This document shows, piece after piece, positions 8,342-16,466 of a DNA stretch of 25,202 nucleotides. Position 1 is the first letter of the stretch. Each line of letters opens with the position of its first letter. A program made the translations under genes and the position numbers. Origin of the DNA: Alcanivorax sp. Lineage in GTDB: Bacteria > Pseudomonadota > Gammaproteobacteria > Pseudomonadales > Alcanivoracaceae. The notes beneath the pieces are model-generated. The model was not told the DNA's origin, did no database searches, and saw nothing but the letters and a program-made list of their open reading frames with translations. The stretch is taken from NCBI GenBank assembly GCA_007135015.1, contig SLJS01000336.1, forward strand, positions 1 through 25,202, written 5' to 3'.

Positions 8342-10717
8342 CTAGAAAACCTGTCCAAGGGAGAACTGGAATGTTTCCGTATTATCCCCGGGTTCATCGT
8401 TGATCGGTTGCGCGAAGTTGAAGCTGAGCGGACCGATGGCGGTCAGCCAGGTCATGCCGATACCGTAGGCGTAGCGTATCTCATTGGCATCAAAATCAAA
8501 ATCACGCTCCGGCTCGGTGGCCAGGGTGGTCTGGAACACCTGCCCGCCGTCCAGGAACATGAAGGTCCGGATGCTGCGGCTGTCCGGAGCAAACGGCGTG
8601 GGGAAGATCAGTTCCATGCTGCCCTCGGTGAGCAGATTTCCGCCGATGGGGTCCTGATCCCGGAACGACTCGTTCTGGTTGATCACGCTGGGCGAGCGCG
8701 GACCCAGGCTGCGCGAGCGATAGCCCCGCACGGAGCCGATGCCGCCGGCGAAGAAGTTCTCGAAGAAGGGCAGCACCCTGTTGTCGCCATAGCCGTCTCC
8801 GAAGCCGACATCGGCCCGAGTGCGCAGCGTCCAGCGCCGGGTGATGGGGAAATAGCGTTCGCCTTCCCAGTAGGCACGCCAGTACTGGGCATCACTGCCG
8901 GGTACCGCCACCTCCACGCCAAGCTCCTGGGAGGTCCCGCGGGTGGCCATGACTGCCCGGTTGAGCGTGCTGCGCCGCCAGGAGGCGTTGACCTTGTACA
9001 GATCGAATACCGCGCCCCCTCCACCGACAATCTCTGAAGTATCGGTATCGGCCGCATCCGCGAGAAACAGGGCGATATCCTGGGCAATGAAGTTCCCGCC
9101 AGTGATGTCCAGCCGGTCGAAGCCGAGACCAAAGTTCAGCCGGGCATTCTCGGAGATCGGATAGCCGAAGTTCATCGAGGCCCCGTACTGGTTGGCCGCG
9201 TAGTTCGACACCCTGGCCCGGTCGAAGTCGACTTCCGAGTAGTTCAGGCTGAACCCCCGGCTTACGCCGTCAAGCGTGTAATAGGGGTTGAAGTAGGAGA
9301 ACCGGTAACTTTCCCGGATCTCGCTACGGTTCAGCGAGAACGAAACCCGGTTGCCCGTTCCCATCCAGTTGCGCTGGCTTACATTGGCGCCGAATATGGC
9401 CCCGCTGGCATCGGAATAGCCGATATTGGCGCCGATGGAGCCGGAAGGCTGCTCCTCGACCTGAAAGTCCACATCCACCCTGTCCTGCTCGCCGGGCACC
9501 CGGGGAGTTTCCACCTCGGCAACGGAGAAGAACCCGAGTCTCATCAGCCGCTGGCGCGACAGTTCGATCAGTGCATTGTTGGCCGGAGCCCCCTCGAACT
9601 GGCGCATTTCCCGGCGCAATACTTCATCCCGGGTGCTCACGTTCCCCCGGAAATTGATCCGCCGGACATAGGTCTTGCGGCCCGGATCGATGTGGAAGAT
9701 CACATCCACGGTCTCCGCTTCATCATCGGTTTCGGGAAAGTCGCTGATCTGGGCGAACAGGTAGCCCTCGTTGCCGAGCCGGCGTGAAAGCAGCTCCTTG
9801 GTCTGGGTAACCGAACGCTGGGAGAACACCTCACCTTCCTTCAAGATCAACAGCGGCCTGAGCTGCTCCTCGTCGACCACCAGATCCCCTTCCAGGCGCA
9901 CATCCCCCACGCGGAATCGCTTGCCCTCGTCCACGTTGACGGTGATATAGACCTCGCGGCGATCCGGCGTTACCGCCACCTGGGTGGATTCCACGGAAAA
10001 GTTGATATAGCCGCGATCAAGATAGTGCGAGCGCATACGCTCCAGATCCCCGGAGAGACGCTCGCGCGTGTACTTGTCGCGGCCGCGCATGGCCGACCAG
10101 AGCGTGCGCCGGCTCAGCTCGAAATTGCCCAGCAGTTCGCTGTCGTCGAAGTCCCGGTTTCCGACGATATTGATATCCCGGATACGGGCGGACTGGCCTT
10201 CCTCGATCTCGATATTCAGAGCCACCCGGTTGCGGGGAAGTGCGACCACCTCGGTATCGATCCGCGCGCCGTAACGGCCCTGAGCGACATACTGGCGCTC
10301 GAGCTCCCCGGCCAGCATCTCCAGGGTTCCGCGCTGGAAGACCTCCCCCTCGGCCAGGCCCGCTTCCTCCAGCCCCTGGCGCAACGGCTCGTCCTGGATC
10401 GAGCGGTTCCCGGAGAACTCGATCCGCGCAATGGAGGGCCGCTCCGATACCCGGACCACCAGGATATTGCCGTCCCGGCCGAGCTGCACATCCTCGAAGT
10501 CGCCGGTTTCATACAGCCTGCGGGTCGCGCGCGCCACATCGTCACGGTCAACCTCGTCACCGGGGCTGATGGTCAGCACGGCATAGACGCGGTCGACGGG
10601 CAATCGCTGCAGCCCTTCGACACGAATGTCCTCGACCACGAAAGGCAGCCGCTCCGCCGCCGCTGTTCCCGAAAGCAATAGCAGTCCTGCAAGCAGCCAT
10701 CTTTTCCAGCTGAACAA
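8342..10717 (-). CDS. bamA: Outer membrane protein assembly factor BamA
   Basis: Central component of the BAM complex, which inserts beta-barrel proteins into the outer membrane. It has a signal peptide (FSWKRWLLAGLLLLSGTAAA), five POTRA domains (about 22-420) and a C-terminal 16-strand barrel. The barrel starts near IGANIGYSDASGAIFG, contains the loop-6 motif VRGY at about 660, and ends with the outer-membrane signature FSLGQVF, terminal Phe included. The 791 residues match the family. The start is TTG at 10717: it is the only start between an in-frame TGA six codons upstream and the signal peptide, and it is preceded by AAGGGGGG. The gene begins 10 bp after rseP and ends 6 bp before skp. 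Confidence 0.97.
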   Translation of the reverse strand: MFSWKRWLLAGLLLLSGTAAAERLPFVVEDIRVEGLQRLPVDRVYAVLTISPGDEVDRDDVARATRRLYETGDFEDVQLGRDGNILVVRVSERPSIARIEFSGNRSIQDEPLRQGLEEAGLAEGEVFQRGTLEMLAGELERQYVAQGRYGARIDTEVVALPRNRVALNIEIEEGQSARIRDINIVGNRDFDDSELLGNFELSRRTLWSAMRGRDKYTRERLSGDLERMRSHYLDRGYINFSVESTQVAVTPDRREVYITVNVDEGKRFRVGDVRLEGDLVVDEEQLRPLLILKEGEVFSQRSVTQTKELLSRRLGNEGYLFAQISDFPETDDEAETVDVIFHIDPGRKTYVRRINFRGNVSTRDEVLRREMRQFEGAPANNALIELSRQRLMRLGFFSVAEVETPRVPGEQDRVDVDFQVEEQPSGSIGANIGYSDASGAIFGANVSQRNWMGTGNRVSFSLNRSEIRESYRFSYFNPYYTLDGVSRGFSLNYSEVDFDRARVSNYAANQYGASMNFGYPISENARLNFGLGFDRLDITGGNFIAQDIALFLADAADTDTSEIVGGGGAVFDLYKVNASWRRSTLNRAVMATRGTSQELGVEVAVPGSDAQYWRAYWEGERYFPITRRWTLRTRADVGFGDGYGDNRVLPFFENFFAGGIGSVRGYRSRSLGPRSPSVINQNESFRDQDPIGGNLLTEGSMELIFPTPFAPDSRSIRTFMFLDGGQVFQTTLATEPERDFDFDANEIRYAYGIGMTWLTAIGPLSFNFAQPINDEPGDNTETFQFSLGQVF

Positions 10718-10727
10718 GAAACCCCCC

Positions 10728-12047
10728 TTATATCATCTGGCGCATGACATCGTTATAGATGGCCAGCGCCATCAGGGAAAAGACCATCACAATGCCCACG
10801 GACTGGGACATGGCGATAAAGCGTTCGGAAAGGGGCTTGCCACGCACCATTTCCGCGAAACCGAATACGATCCAGCCACCATCGAGCACGGGAATCGGCA
10901 GCAGGTTGATCACGCCCAGACTCACACTGAAAAACGCAATAAACGTCAGAAAGGAAACCACCCCGATGGAAGCCGTCTCACCAGCGACCTGGGCGATGGT
11001 GATGGGCCCACCCAGGTTCTGCCAGGACAGGTTTCCGGTAATCATCTTGCCGATGGAGGCAAAGATCATGGTGGTCAGATCCCACATACGCGAAGCCGCC
11101 TGCGGCACAGCCTCCAGTGCGCCGTAACGGATCTCGCGGATGCCCGCCACCATTACGCCGGCCTGTCCGCGAGTCTCGCCCTGAACCTCCACCGCCTCCG
11201 GGGTCATCGCCACCGTCAGCCGCTCGCCGTCACGCTCGATTTCCATCTCCATGGACTCGCCGGGATGAGCCCGCACCTGTTCCACCCATTCCACCCAGGT
11301 CTCCAGCGGCTCGCCGTTGACACTGAGCACCCGGTCGCCGGCCCGGATCCCGGCCCGGTCCGCCGCGCCACCTTCCATGACTTCCCCGGCCACCGGCAGA
11401 ACCGCCCTGGGCCGGATCCCCAGCGCCGCCAGCGCGTCCTGGTCGGGATCGGTGGACCAGGCGCCGATGGCAAGCGAGACGCTGCGCTCGCCCCCCTGCT
11501 CGTCACGCACACGCAGCGCCACCTGACGATCCTCACCGGCGTAACGCACCAGCCCCATGCCCAGTTCACGCCAGGTACGGGTCTCGCGCCCTTCCAGGGC
11601 AAGGACTTCGTCGCCCGGCGCCAGTCCGGCCTGTGCCGCCGGAGAGCCTTCCTGGACCTGTCCGACCACCGGCGCCATGCCGCTTTCACCGCCGACGGCC
11701 AGCGCCCAGTAGATGGCCATGGCCAGCAGCAGGTTCGCCGCCGGACCTGCCGCATAGGTAATGATGCGCTGCCAGGGGGGCTTGCCCGAGAATTCCTGAT
11801 CTTCCTCGTGCGGGGCCACTTCGCAGTCACGCCGGTCCAGCGGCTTTACGTAGCCGCCCAGGGGAATGGCGCTGATGACGAAATCGGTTCCGCCGCGACT
11901 GCGCCACTGCAGGATCCGGGGACCGAATCCGATGGAAAAGGTCAGTACCCGCACACCGAACCAGCGCATGGTGATGTAATGGCCGTATTCGTGAATGGCC
12001 ACGATCACGATAATGGTGACCACAAAGGCCAGCAGCATCATCAGCAT
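10728..12047 (-). CDS. rseP: Site-2 zinc metalloprotease RseP
   Basis: Intramembrane M50 protease of the inner membrane that, in relatives, cleaves the anti-sigma factor RseA to release sigma-E when outer-membrane proteins misfold. The HEYGH zinc motif (H19, E20, H23) lies in the first membrane segment. Two tandem PDZ domains occupy about 115-310 (blocks SPAAQAGLAPGDEVLALEG and AADRAGIRAGDRVLSVNG). Near the C-terminus NLLPIPVLDGG provides the second active-site motif, followed by the last membrane segment. The length, 439, fits the family (450). The ATG overlaps the dxr stop by 7 bp (ATGCTGA). Its linkage to bamA and skp puts the stress protease beside its client pathway. Confidence 0.96.
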   Translation of the reverse strand: MLMMLLAFVVTIIVIVAIHEYGHYITMRWFGVRVLTFSIGFGPRILQWRSRGGTDFVISAIPLGGYVKPLDRRDCEVAPHEEDQEFSGKPPWQRIITYAAGPAANLLLAMAIYWALAVGGESGMAPVVGQVQEGSPAAQAGLAPGDEVLALEGRETRTWRELGMGLVRYAGEDRQVALRVRDEQGGERSVSLAIGAWSTDPDQDALAALGIRPRAVLPVAGEVMEGGAADRAGIRAGDRVLSVNGEPLETWVEWVEQVRAHPGESMEMEIERDGERLTVAMTPEAVEVQGETRGQAGVMVAGIREIRYGALEAVPQAASRMWDLTTMIFASIGKMITGNLSWQNLGGPITIAQVAGETASIGVVSFLTFIAFFSVSLGVINLLPIPVLDGGWIVFGFAEMVRGKPLSERFIAMSQSVGIVMVFSLMALAIYNDVMRQMI

Positions 12048-13216
12048 GACCCGGCCCTCCTGCCCAGCGCCGCGCGCAGGTATTCGCGGGCGGCGGCATC
12101 CACGGCGAGCACTTCATCCACCGTGGAGCACTCCGGCGCCGGCACGTTTTCCAGCGCCTCGCCGACCAGTTCCGCAATGCCGGTAAAACCGCAGCGGCGC
12201 TGGAGAAAGGCCTCGACGGCCTCTTCGTTGGCCGCGTTGAGCACGGCCGTGGTGGTTCCACCGGCCTCCATGGCCTGGCGGGCCAGATCAAGGCAGGGGA
12301 AGCGCTTCAGATCCGGCGCCTCGAAATCCAGTGAGCCCAGACGGGTAAAGTCCAGCGTCTCCGCCCCCGAGTGGATGCGCTCTGGCCAGGCCAGACCACA
12401 GGCAATGGGGCCCTTCATGTCCGGGGTTCCCAGCTGTGCAATCACCGATGCATCCTCGTACTCCACCATTGAATGCACCACGCTCTGCGGATGCACCACC
12501 ACGCTGACCCGCGCCGGCGGCACGCCGAACAGCCAGCAGGCCTCGATCAGTTCGAGCCCCTTGTTCATCAGCGTGGCCGAATCCACGGAAATCTTGCGCC
12601 CCATGTCCCAGTTGGGATGACGCACCGCCTGCTCCGGCGTCACCTGCTCCAGCTGGTGCGCATCCAGGGTGCGGAAAGGCCCGCCGGAAGCGGTCAGCAC
12701 CAGCGTTCGCACTCCCGCCAGACGATCCGCTCCCTGCGGAAGACACTGGAAAATGGCGCTGTGTTCGGAATCCACCGGAATCAACTCGGCGCCGTGGTGC
12801 CGGACCGCATCCATGAAGAGCCTGCCGGTGACCACCAGCGCTTCCTTGTTGGCCAGCAGCACCCGCCGACCGGCCCGTACCGCGGCGAGCGTGGGTCCCA
12901 GCCCGGCTGCGCCCACGATTCCGGCGATACTGATTCGCGCCTCGGCGGCCACTGCGGCAATCGCCTCGGCGCCCTCGAGCACTTCGGTTTCAGACCCGGC
13001 CTCGCGCAGATGGTTCCTCAGCGACGCCGCCGCCCGGGCATCCTCCAGCACCGCATAGCGGGGCCGGTGCGCCAGGCACTGTGCGGCCAGCGTCTGCCAG
13101 CTGCTGCGTGCGACCAGCGCCAGCACCCGGAAACGTTCCGGGTGCTGGGCCAGCACTTCCAGACTCTGTGTTCCGATGCTTCCGGTCGAGCCCAGTACGG
13201 TTACGGTTGCCGTCAC
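12041..13216 (-). CDS. dxr: 1-deoxy-D-xylulose 5-phosphate reductoisomerase
   Basis: Second enzyme of the MEP isoprenoid pathway: converts DXP to MEP using NADPH and a divalent metal. An N-terminal Rossmann motif VLGSTGSIGTQSLEVL is followed by ANKEALVVTG. The metal and substrate site includes PVDSEHSAIFQCL and SVDSATLMNKGLELIEA. The C-terminal helical domain is present and the length is 391 (398 in E. coli). The start is GTG, sharing one base with the cdsA TAG. The pathway supplies undecaprenyl diphosphate precursors for UppS two genes upstream. Confidence 0.97.
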   Translation of the reverse strand: MTATVTVLGSTGSIGTQSLEVLAQHPERFRVLALVARSSWQTLAAQCLAHRPRYAVLEDARAAASLRNHLREAGSETEVLEGAEAIAAVAAEARISIAGIVGAAGLGPTLAAVRAGRRVLLANKEALVVTGRLFMDAVRHHGAELIPVDSEHSAIFQCLPQGADRLAGVRTLVLTASGGPFRTLDAHQLEQVTPEQAVRHPNWDMGRKISVDSATLMNKGLELIEACWLFGVPPARVSVVVHPQSVVHSMVEYEDASVIAQLGTPDMKGPIACGLAWPERIHSGAETLDFTRLGSLDFEAPDLKRFPCLDLARQAMEAGGTTTAVLNAANEEAVEAFLQRRCGFTGIAELVGEALENVPAPECSTVDEVLAVDAAAREYLRAALGRRAGSC

Positions 13217-14040
13217 TACAGCCCTCCAGGCAGGCCTGCCCAGCTCATCAGCATCACCGCCACCGGCAACGCCGCGGTGATGCTGTCAATTCGATCCAGC
13301 ATGCCGCCGTGACCGGGCAGCATGGTACCACTGTCCTTCACGCCGCAGCGTCGCTTGACCAGACTCTCGAACAGGTCGCCGAGCACCGAGGCCAGCACCG
13401 TCACCAGCGCCACGGCCAGCAGCAGCGGGCGGTCCTGCGCGGCCACGGGACCATACCATGCCACCAGGGCAACTACTGTCAGCGCCAGTAACAGACCACC
13501 AGCCAGCCCCTCCAGTGTCTTGCCGGGACTCACGGCGGGCGCCAGGCGGTGACGACCCAGCGCGCGGCCGGCGAAATAGGCGCCGGTATCGGCCGCCCAG
13601 ACCCAGCAGAGGACGAACAGCAGGGCCCAGGGACCCGGCAGACCCGCCGCCCCGGTGGACTGCACATGAACCACAGCCGCCCAGGAAGGCACCAGCAGCA
13701 GCCATCCGGTCAGCGCCAGCCAGGGCTGCCGGAACCAGCCGCCGACGCCGCCGGGATACAGCACCACCGCCGCCAGCGCCGCCAGCCACCACAGCGGCAG
13801 CAGAGTCAGCAGCCAGGCGGGCTGCCACCATTCCGCCAGCGCCATCAGCGCGGCCACGGAAGCCACCCAGAGCACGCGGGCGGCAACGGCGCCGCGCTGT
13901 GTCATGCCGGACCATTCCCAGGCGGCGGCCAGGAAGAACAGCGCGGCGATCAGGGCGAAGGGCAGCCGGGACAGCCCGAATACGGCCCCCAGCACGACGG
14001 GCAGCAATACCAGGGCGGTGATCACGCGGGTTTTCAGCAT
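13216..14040 (-). CDS. cdsA: Phosphatidate cytidylyltransferase
   Basis: Inner-membrane enzyme that makes CDP-diacylglycerol from phosphatidic acid and CTP, the branch point for all phospholipids. About eight hydrophobic segments run through 274 residues. The CDS signature is intact at the C-terminus: SLVKRRCGVKDSGTMLPGHG followed by GMLDRID. SPGKTLEGLAGG is also typical. The ATG overlaps the uppS stop by 7 bp as ATGCTGA, the same overlap sequence used at dxr/rseP, pointing to coupled translation. Confidence 0.95.
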   Translation of the reverse strand: MLKTRVITALVLLPVVLGAVFGLSRLPFALIAALFFLAAAWEWSGMTQRGAVAARVLWVASVAALMALAEWWQPAWLLTLLPLWWLAALAAVVLYPGGVGGWFRQPWLALTGWLLLVPSWAAVVHVQSTGAAGLPGPWALLFVLCWVWAADTGAYFAGRALGRHRLAPAVSPGKTLEGLAGGLLLALTVVALVAWYGPVAAQDRPLLLAVALVTVLASVLGDLFESLVKRRCGVKDSGTMLPGHGGMLDRIDSITAALPVAVMLMSWAGLPGGL

Positions 14041-14816
14041 TGCGGCTCCTTTTCCGGGCCAATCTGGTCCCCGGAACGCCCGAAGCGGCGCTGACGGCCA
14101 GCATAATGCTCCAGCGCAAGCTTCAGTTCCGCGTCCCCGAAATCCGGCCAGAGCACCGGGGTGAAATAGAGCTCCGTGTAGGCGAGCTCCCAGAGGATGA
14201 AGTTGCTGATTCGCTGTTCGCCTCCGGTGCGGATCAGCAGATCCGGCGGGGGCAGATCCCCCAGGCTGAGCTGCTCGCCCAGCGCCTGCTCATCAATCGT
14301 CGACGGGTCACGTTCGCCCGCGGCAACCTGGCGGGCAAGCTCCGCGGCCGCCCGGGCGAGGTCCCACCGGCCTCCGTAGCTGGCCGCCACCACCAGGGTC
14401 ATGTGCTCATTGTCCGCGGTGCGCGCTTCGGCATCGGCCATGCCCCGGCGCAGCGTGGTACCGAAAGCGTCGCGATCACCCACGAAACGCAGCCGTACGC
14501 CCCTGTCGTTGAGTTCATCGACGCGACGCTCCAGCGCTTCCACGAACAGCCCCATCAGGTGCTCCACCTCTTCCGGCGGGCGGCGCCAGTTCTCGGAACT
14601 GAAGGCAAAAAGGGTGACCACCGGAATGCCGCGCTCGCCACAGCCGCGAATCACCGCCTGGACAGCCTCCTCGCCGGCGCGATGACCTTCCGAGCCGGGC
14701 AGACCACGCTGACGGGCCCAGCGATTGTTGCCATCCATGATGACCGCCACATGGCGCGGAAGCCCCGGCTGGCAGCTGTCGACATCCGGGGCGTGAGATC
14801 TGTGCATCGATTGCAT
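14034..14816 (-). CDS. uppS: Undecaprenyl diphosphate synthase (cis-prenyltransferase)
   Basis: Condenses isopentenyl diphosphates onto farnesyl diphosphate to make the C55 carrier lipid for peptidoglycan and O-antigen. HVAVIMDGNNRWARQRG carries the catalytic Asp D28. TLFAFSSENWRRP, VAASYGGRWDL, RTGGEQRISNFILWELAY and YFTPVLWPDF are family blocks. The length is 260 (253 in E. coli). The start is uncertain: ATG at 14816 or a second ATG at codon 4 (14807). Neither has a Shine-Dalgarno sequence, and the upstream leader is a run of seven T followed by ATTCCGG. A terminator-like hairpin sits directly upstream. Confidence 0.95.
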   Translation of the reverse strand: MQSMHRSHAPDVDSCQPGLPRHVAVIMDGNNRWARQRGLPGSEGHRAGEEAVQAVIRGCGERGIPVVTLFAFSSENWRRPPEEVEHLMGLFVEALERRVDELNDRGVRLRFVGDRDAFGTTLRRGMADAEARTADNEHMTLVVAASYGGRWDLARAAAELARQVAAGERDPSTIDEQALGEQLSLGDLPPPDLLIRTGGEQRISNFILWELAYTELYFTPVLWPDFGDAELKLALEHYAGRQRRFGRSGDQIGPEKEPQC

Positions 14817-14823
14817 CCGGAAT

Positions 14824-14846
14824 AAAAAAACGGGCCTTCAGCCCCG
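14824..14846 (-). terminator. Terminator-like hairpin with U7 before uppS
   Basis: On the minus strand a short GC hairpin (CGGG..CCCG, 14846-14831) is followed directly by seven T (14830-14824), then only 7 bases to the uppS ATG. It looks like an intrinsic terminator for the rpsB-tsf-pyrH-frr transcripts, or an attenuator ahead of uppS. The stem is only about 4 bp plus weak inner pairing. Confidence 0.5.
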
Positions 14847-14864
14847 CCGCCAGACCGGAACGCA

Positions 14865-14882
14865 ACAATCATGACAATCATG
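14865..14882. repeat. Tandem 9-bp direct repeat
   Basis: ACAATCATG occurs twice head to tail (14865-14873 and 14874-14882); on the minus strand it reads CATGATTGT twice. It lies in the frr-uppS gap. No function is evident; a protein-binding site is possible. Confidence 0.8.
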
Positions 14883-14928
14883 CATTCACTCGGCCGCGCC
14901 GGACTGCCTGCCCGATCTGTACACCCGT

Positions 14929-14953
14929 GCCGGGCAATCCCGCGATGCCCGGC
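14929..14953. repeat. Inverted repeat in frr-uppS gap
   Basis: A perfect 8-bp stem, GCCGGGCA with TGCCCGGC, encloses a 9-base loop. There is no T-run on either side, so it does not look like an intrinsic terminator. It is the middle of three hairpins between frr and uppS. Confidence 0.7.
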
Positions 14954-14970
14954 AATGTCTGGTCAGGGGG

Positions 14971-14995
14971 TCGGTCGCACCGCTGTGCCGACCGA
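14971..14995 (-). other. Hairpin just after frr
   Basis: TCGGTCG pairs with CGACCGA (7 bp), with a 3-bp CAC/GTG extension inside, starting 3 bases after the frr TAG. There is no U-tract. It is probably a 3'-end stabilising or Rho-limiting structure rather than a classical terminator. Confidence 0.45.
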
Positions 14996-14997
14996 TC

Positions 14998-15555
14998 CTA
15001 CACCTTCATCAAGTCCTCTTCCTTCTCGGCGAGCAGCTGATCCACCTGGGCGACCATACGGTCGGTAACCTTCTGGATCTGCTCTTCGGCCGAGCGCTCC
15101 TCGTCCTCGGAAATCTCCTTCTCCTTGAGCAGTTCCTTTACATCACTGTTGGCGTCCCGGCGGATGTTGCGAATCGCCACCCTGGCGTTCTCCGCTTCCT
15201 GGCGCACCACCTTGACCAGGTCGCGCCGGGTCTCCTCGGTCAGCGCCGGCAGCGGCAGCCGGATCACGGTTCCGGCGGTGGACGGGTTGAGCCCCAGGTC
15301 GGACTTGAGCACCGCCTTCTCGATTTCCGGGACCAGTTGCTTGTCGAACGGGCTGACCACCAGGGTGCGGCCTTCCTCGACGGAGACATTCGCAAGCTGG
15401 CGAAGCGGAGTCGGAGCACCGTAGTACTCCACGTTGATGCCATCGAGCAGGCTCGGGTGAGCCCGGCCGGTACGTACCTTGCGCAGCGCCGTGTCCGCGG
15501 ACTCCACGCTCTTTTTCATCCGGTCTTCGGCGTCTTTCAGAATCTCGTCGATCAC
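14998..15555 (-). CDS. frr: Ribosome recycling factor
   Basis: Acts with EF-G to split the post-termination ribosome. From GTG at 15555 the product is 185 residues, exactly the E. coli length, starting VIDEILKDAEDRMKK. GAGG lies 8 bases upstream. A longer frame from 15630 would overlap pyrH by 29 bp and add a non-homologous tail, so it is rejected. Conserved blocks are RTGRAHPSLLDGI, VEYYGAPTPLRQLANVSVEE, SDLGLNPSTAGTVIRLPLP and VAIRNIRRDANSDVK, forming the three-helix bundle plus beta domain. It lies 46 bp after pyrH in the rpsB-tsf-pyrH-frr order. Confidence 0.97.
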   Translation of the reverse strand: MIDEILKDAEDRMKKSVESADTALRKVRTGRAHPSLLDGINVEYYGAPTPLRQLANVSVEEGRTLVVSPFDKQLVPEIEKAVLKSDLGLNPSTAGTVIRLPLPALTEETRRDLVKVVRQEAENARVAIRNIRRDANSDVKELLKEKEISEDEERSAEEQIQKVTDRMVAQVDQLLAEKEEDLMKV

Positions 15556-15601
15556 CGCTGTATCCTCGTTCCGCTGCATCCAGTGCCGTCGACACGCGGC
15601 A

Positions 15602-16333
15602 TTATTCCACCAGAGTGCCTTCCTGACCACCCAGCATCAGGTTCAGCAGGGTTCCCTGGCTGCTCATGTCGAATACCCGAAGAGGCATATTGTGGTCCCG
15701 GCACAGGCAGATGGCGGTCATGTCCATGACCCCGAGCTTGTCTGCCAGCACCTGGTCATAGGTCAGCCGTTCGTATTTCCTGGCGTCCGGATGGGTAAGC
15801 GGGTCCTTGTCGTAGACCCCGTCCACCCGGGTGGCCTTGAGTACCACATCCGCATTGATCTCGATCCCGCGCAGGCAGGCGGCGGAATCCGTGGTAAAGA
15901 AGGGATTGCCGGTACCGGCGCAGAAGATGATCACCTCGCCGTTCTTCAGGTACCGGGTGGCGTGGCGGTGGTCGTAGTGCTCCACGATCCCGCTGATGGG
16001 AATCGCCGACATCAGCCGGGTGCGGATATTGGAGCGCTCCAGGGCGTCGCGCAGGGCCAGGCCGTTCATCACGGTGGCGAGCATGCCCATGTGGTCACCG
16101 GCCACCCGGTCCAGTCCGGCGGTCTGCAGGGCGGCGCCGCGAAACAGGTTGCCACCGCCGATCACCAGTCCAACCTGCACGCCGATGCCCACCAGCTGGC
16201 CGATTTCCAGCGCCATCTTGTCGAGCACCGCCGGATCAATACCGAAGCGCTCCCGGCCGGCGAGCGCCTCACCACTGAGCTTGAGAAGGATCCGCTGATA
16301 CCGCGGCGACCTTTCCTTTCCCTTTGTGGACAT
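15602..16333 (-). CDS. pyrH: UMP kinase
   Basis: Hexameric amino-acid-kinase-fold enzyme that phosphorylates UMP to UDP, classically activated by GTP and inhibited by UTP. Key blocks are RILLKLSGEAL, the glycine-rich IGGGNLFRG, GDHMGMLATVMNGLALRDAL, FCAGTGNPFFTTDSAACLR and KATRVDGVYDKDP. The ATG at 16333 is preferred: it gives 243 residues (241 in E. coli) and has GAGG five bases upstream. An ATG at 16363 would add ten residues that do not resemble the family. Confidence 0.96.
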   Translation of the reverse strand: MSTKGKERSPRYQRILLKLSGEALAGRERFGIDPAVLDKMALEIGQLVGIGVQVGLVIGGGNLFRGAALQTAGLDRVAGDHMGMLATVMNGLALRDALERSNIRTRLMSAIPISGIVEHYDHRHATRYLKNGEVIIFCAGTGNPFFTTDSAACLRGIEINADVVLKATRVDGVYDKDPLTHPDARKYERLTYDQVLADKLGVMDMTAICLCRDHNMPLRVFDMSSQGTLLNLMLGGQEGTLVE

Positions 16334-16395
16334 CTCCGCCTCTCGTTCGCCAGTGCCACTCATCGGTCATGCCCCGCCATTGCCGAATAAAGATT

Positions 16396-16436
16396 CGCCC
16401 GGGCCCCGCGCCCGCGGGCCTTGCCGGCCCCGGGCG
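16396..16436 (-). terminator. Strong hairpin between tsf and pyrH
   Basis: CGCCCGGG and CCCGGGCG form an 8-bp outer stem, with GGGCC/GGCCC nested inside. On the minus strand the stem is followed by AATCTTTATTC, a poor U-tract. It may be an attenuator that lowers pyrH-frr expression relative to rpsB-tsf; full termination is unproven. Confidence 0.35.
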
Positions 16437-16466
16437 GATGAAACCATGGCCACGCAGCGCACTCCC

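Noticed and set aside
10626..12620. 664-residue open frame antisense to rseP and dxr
   Set aside because: Runs across the rseP/dxr overlap on the opposite strand; low-complexity translation and no family similarity.
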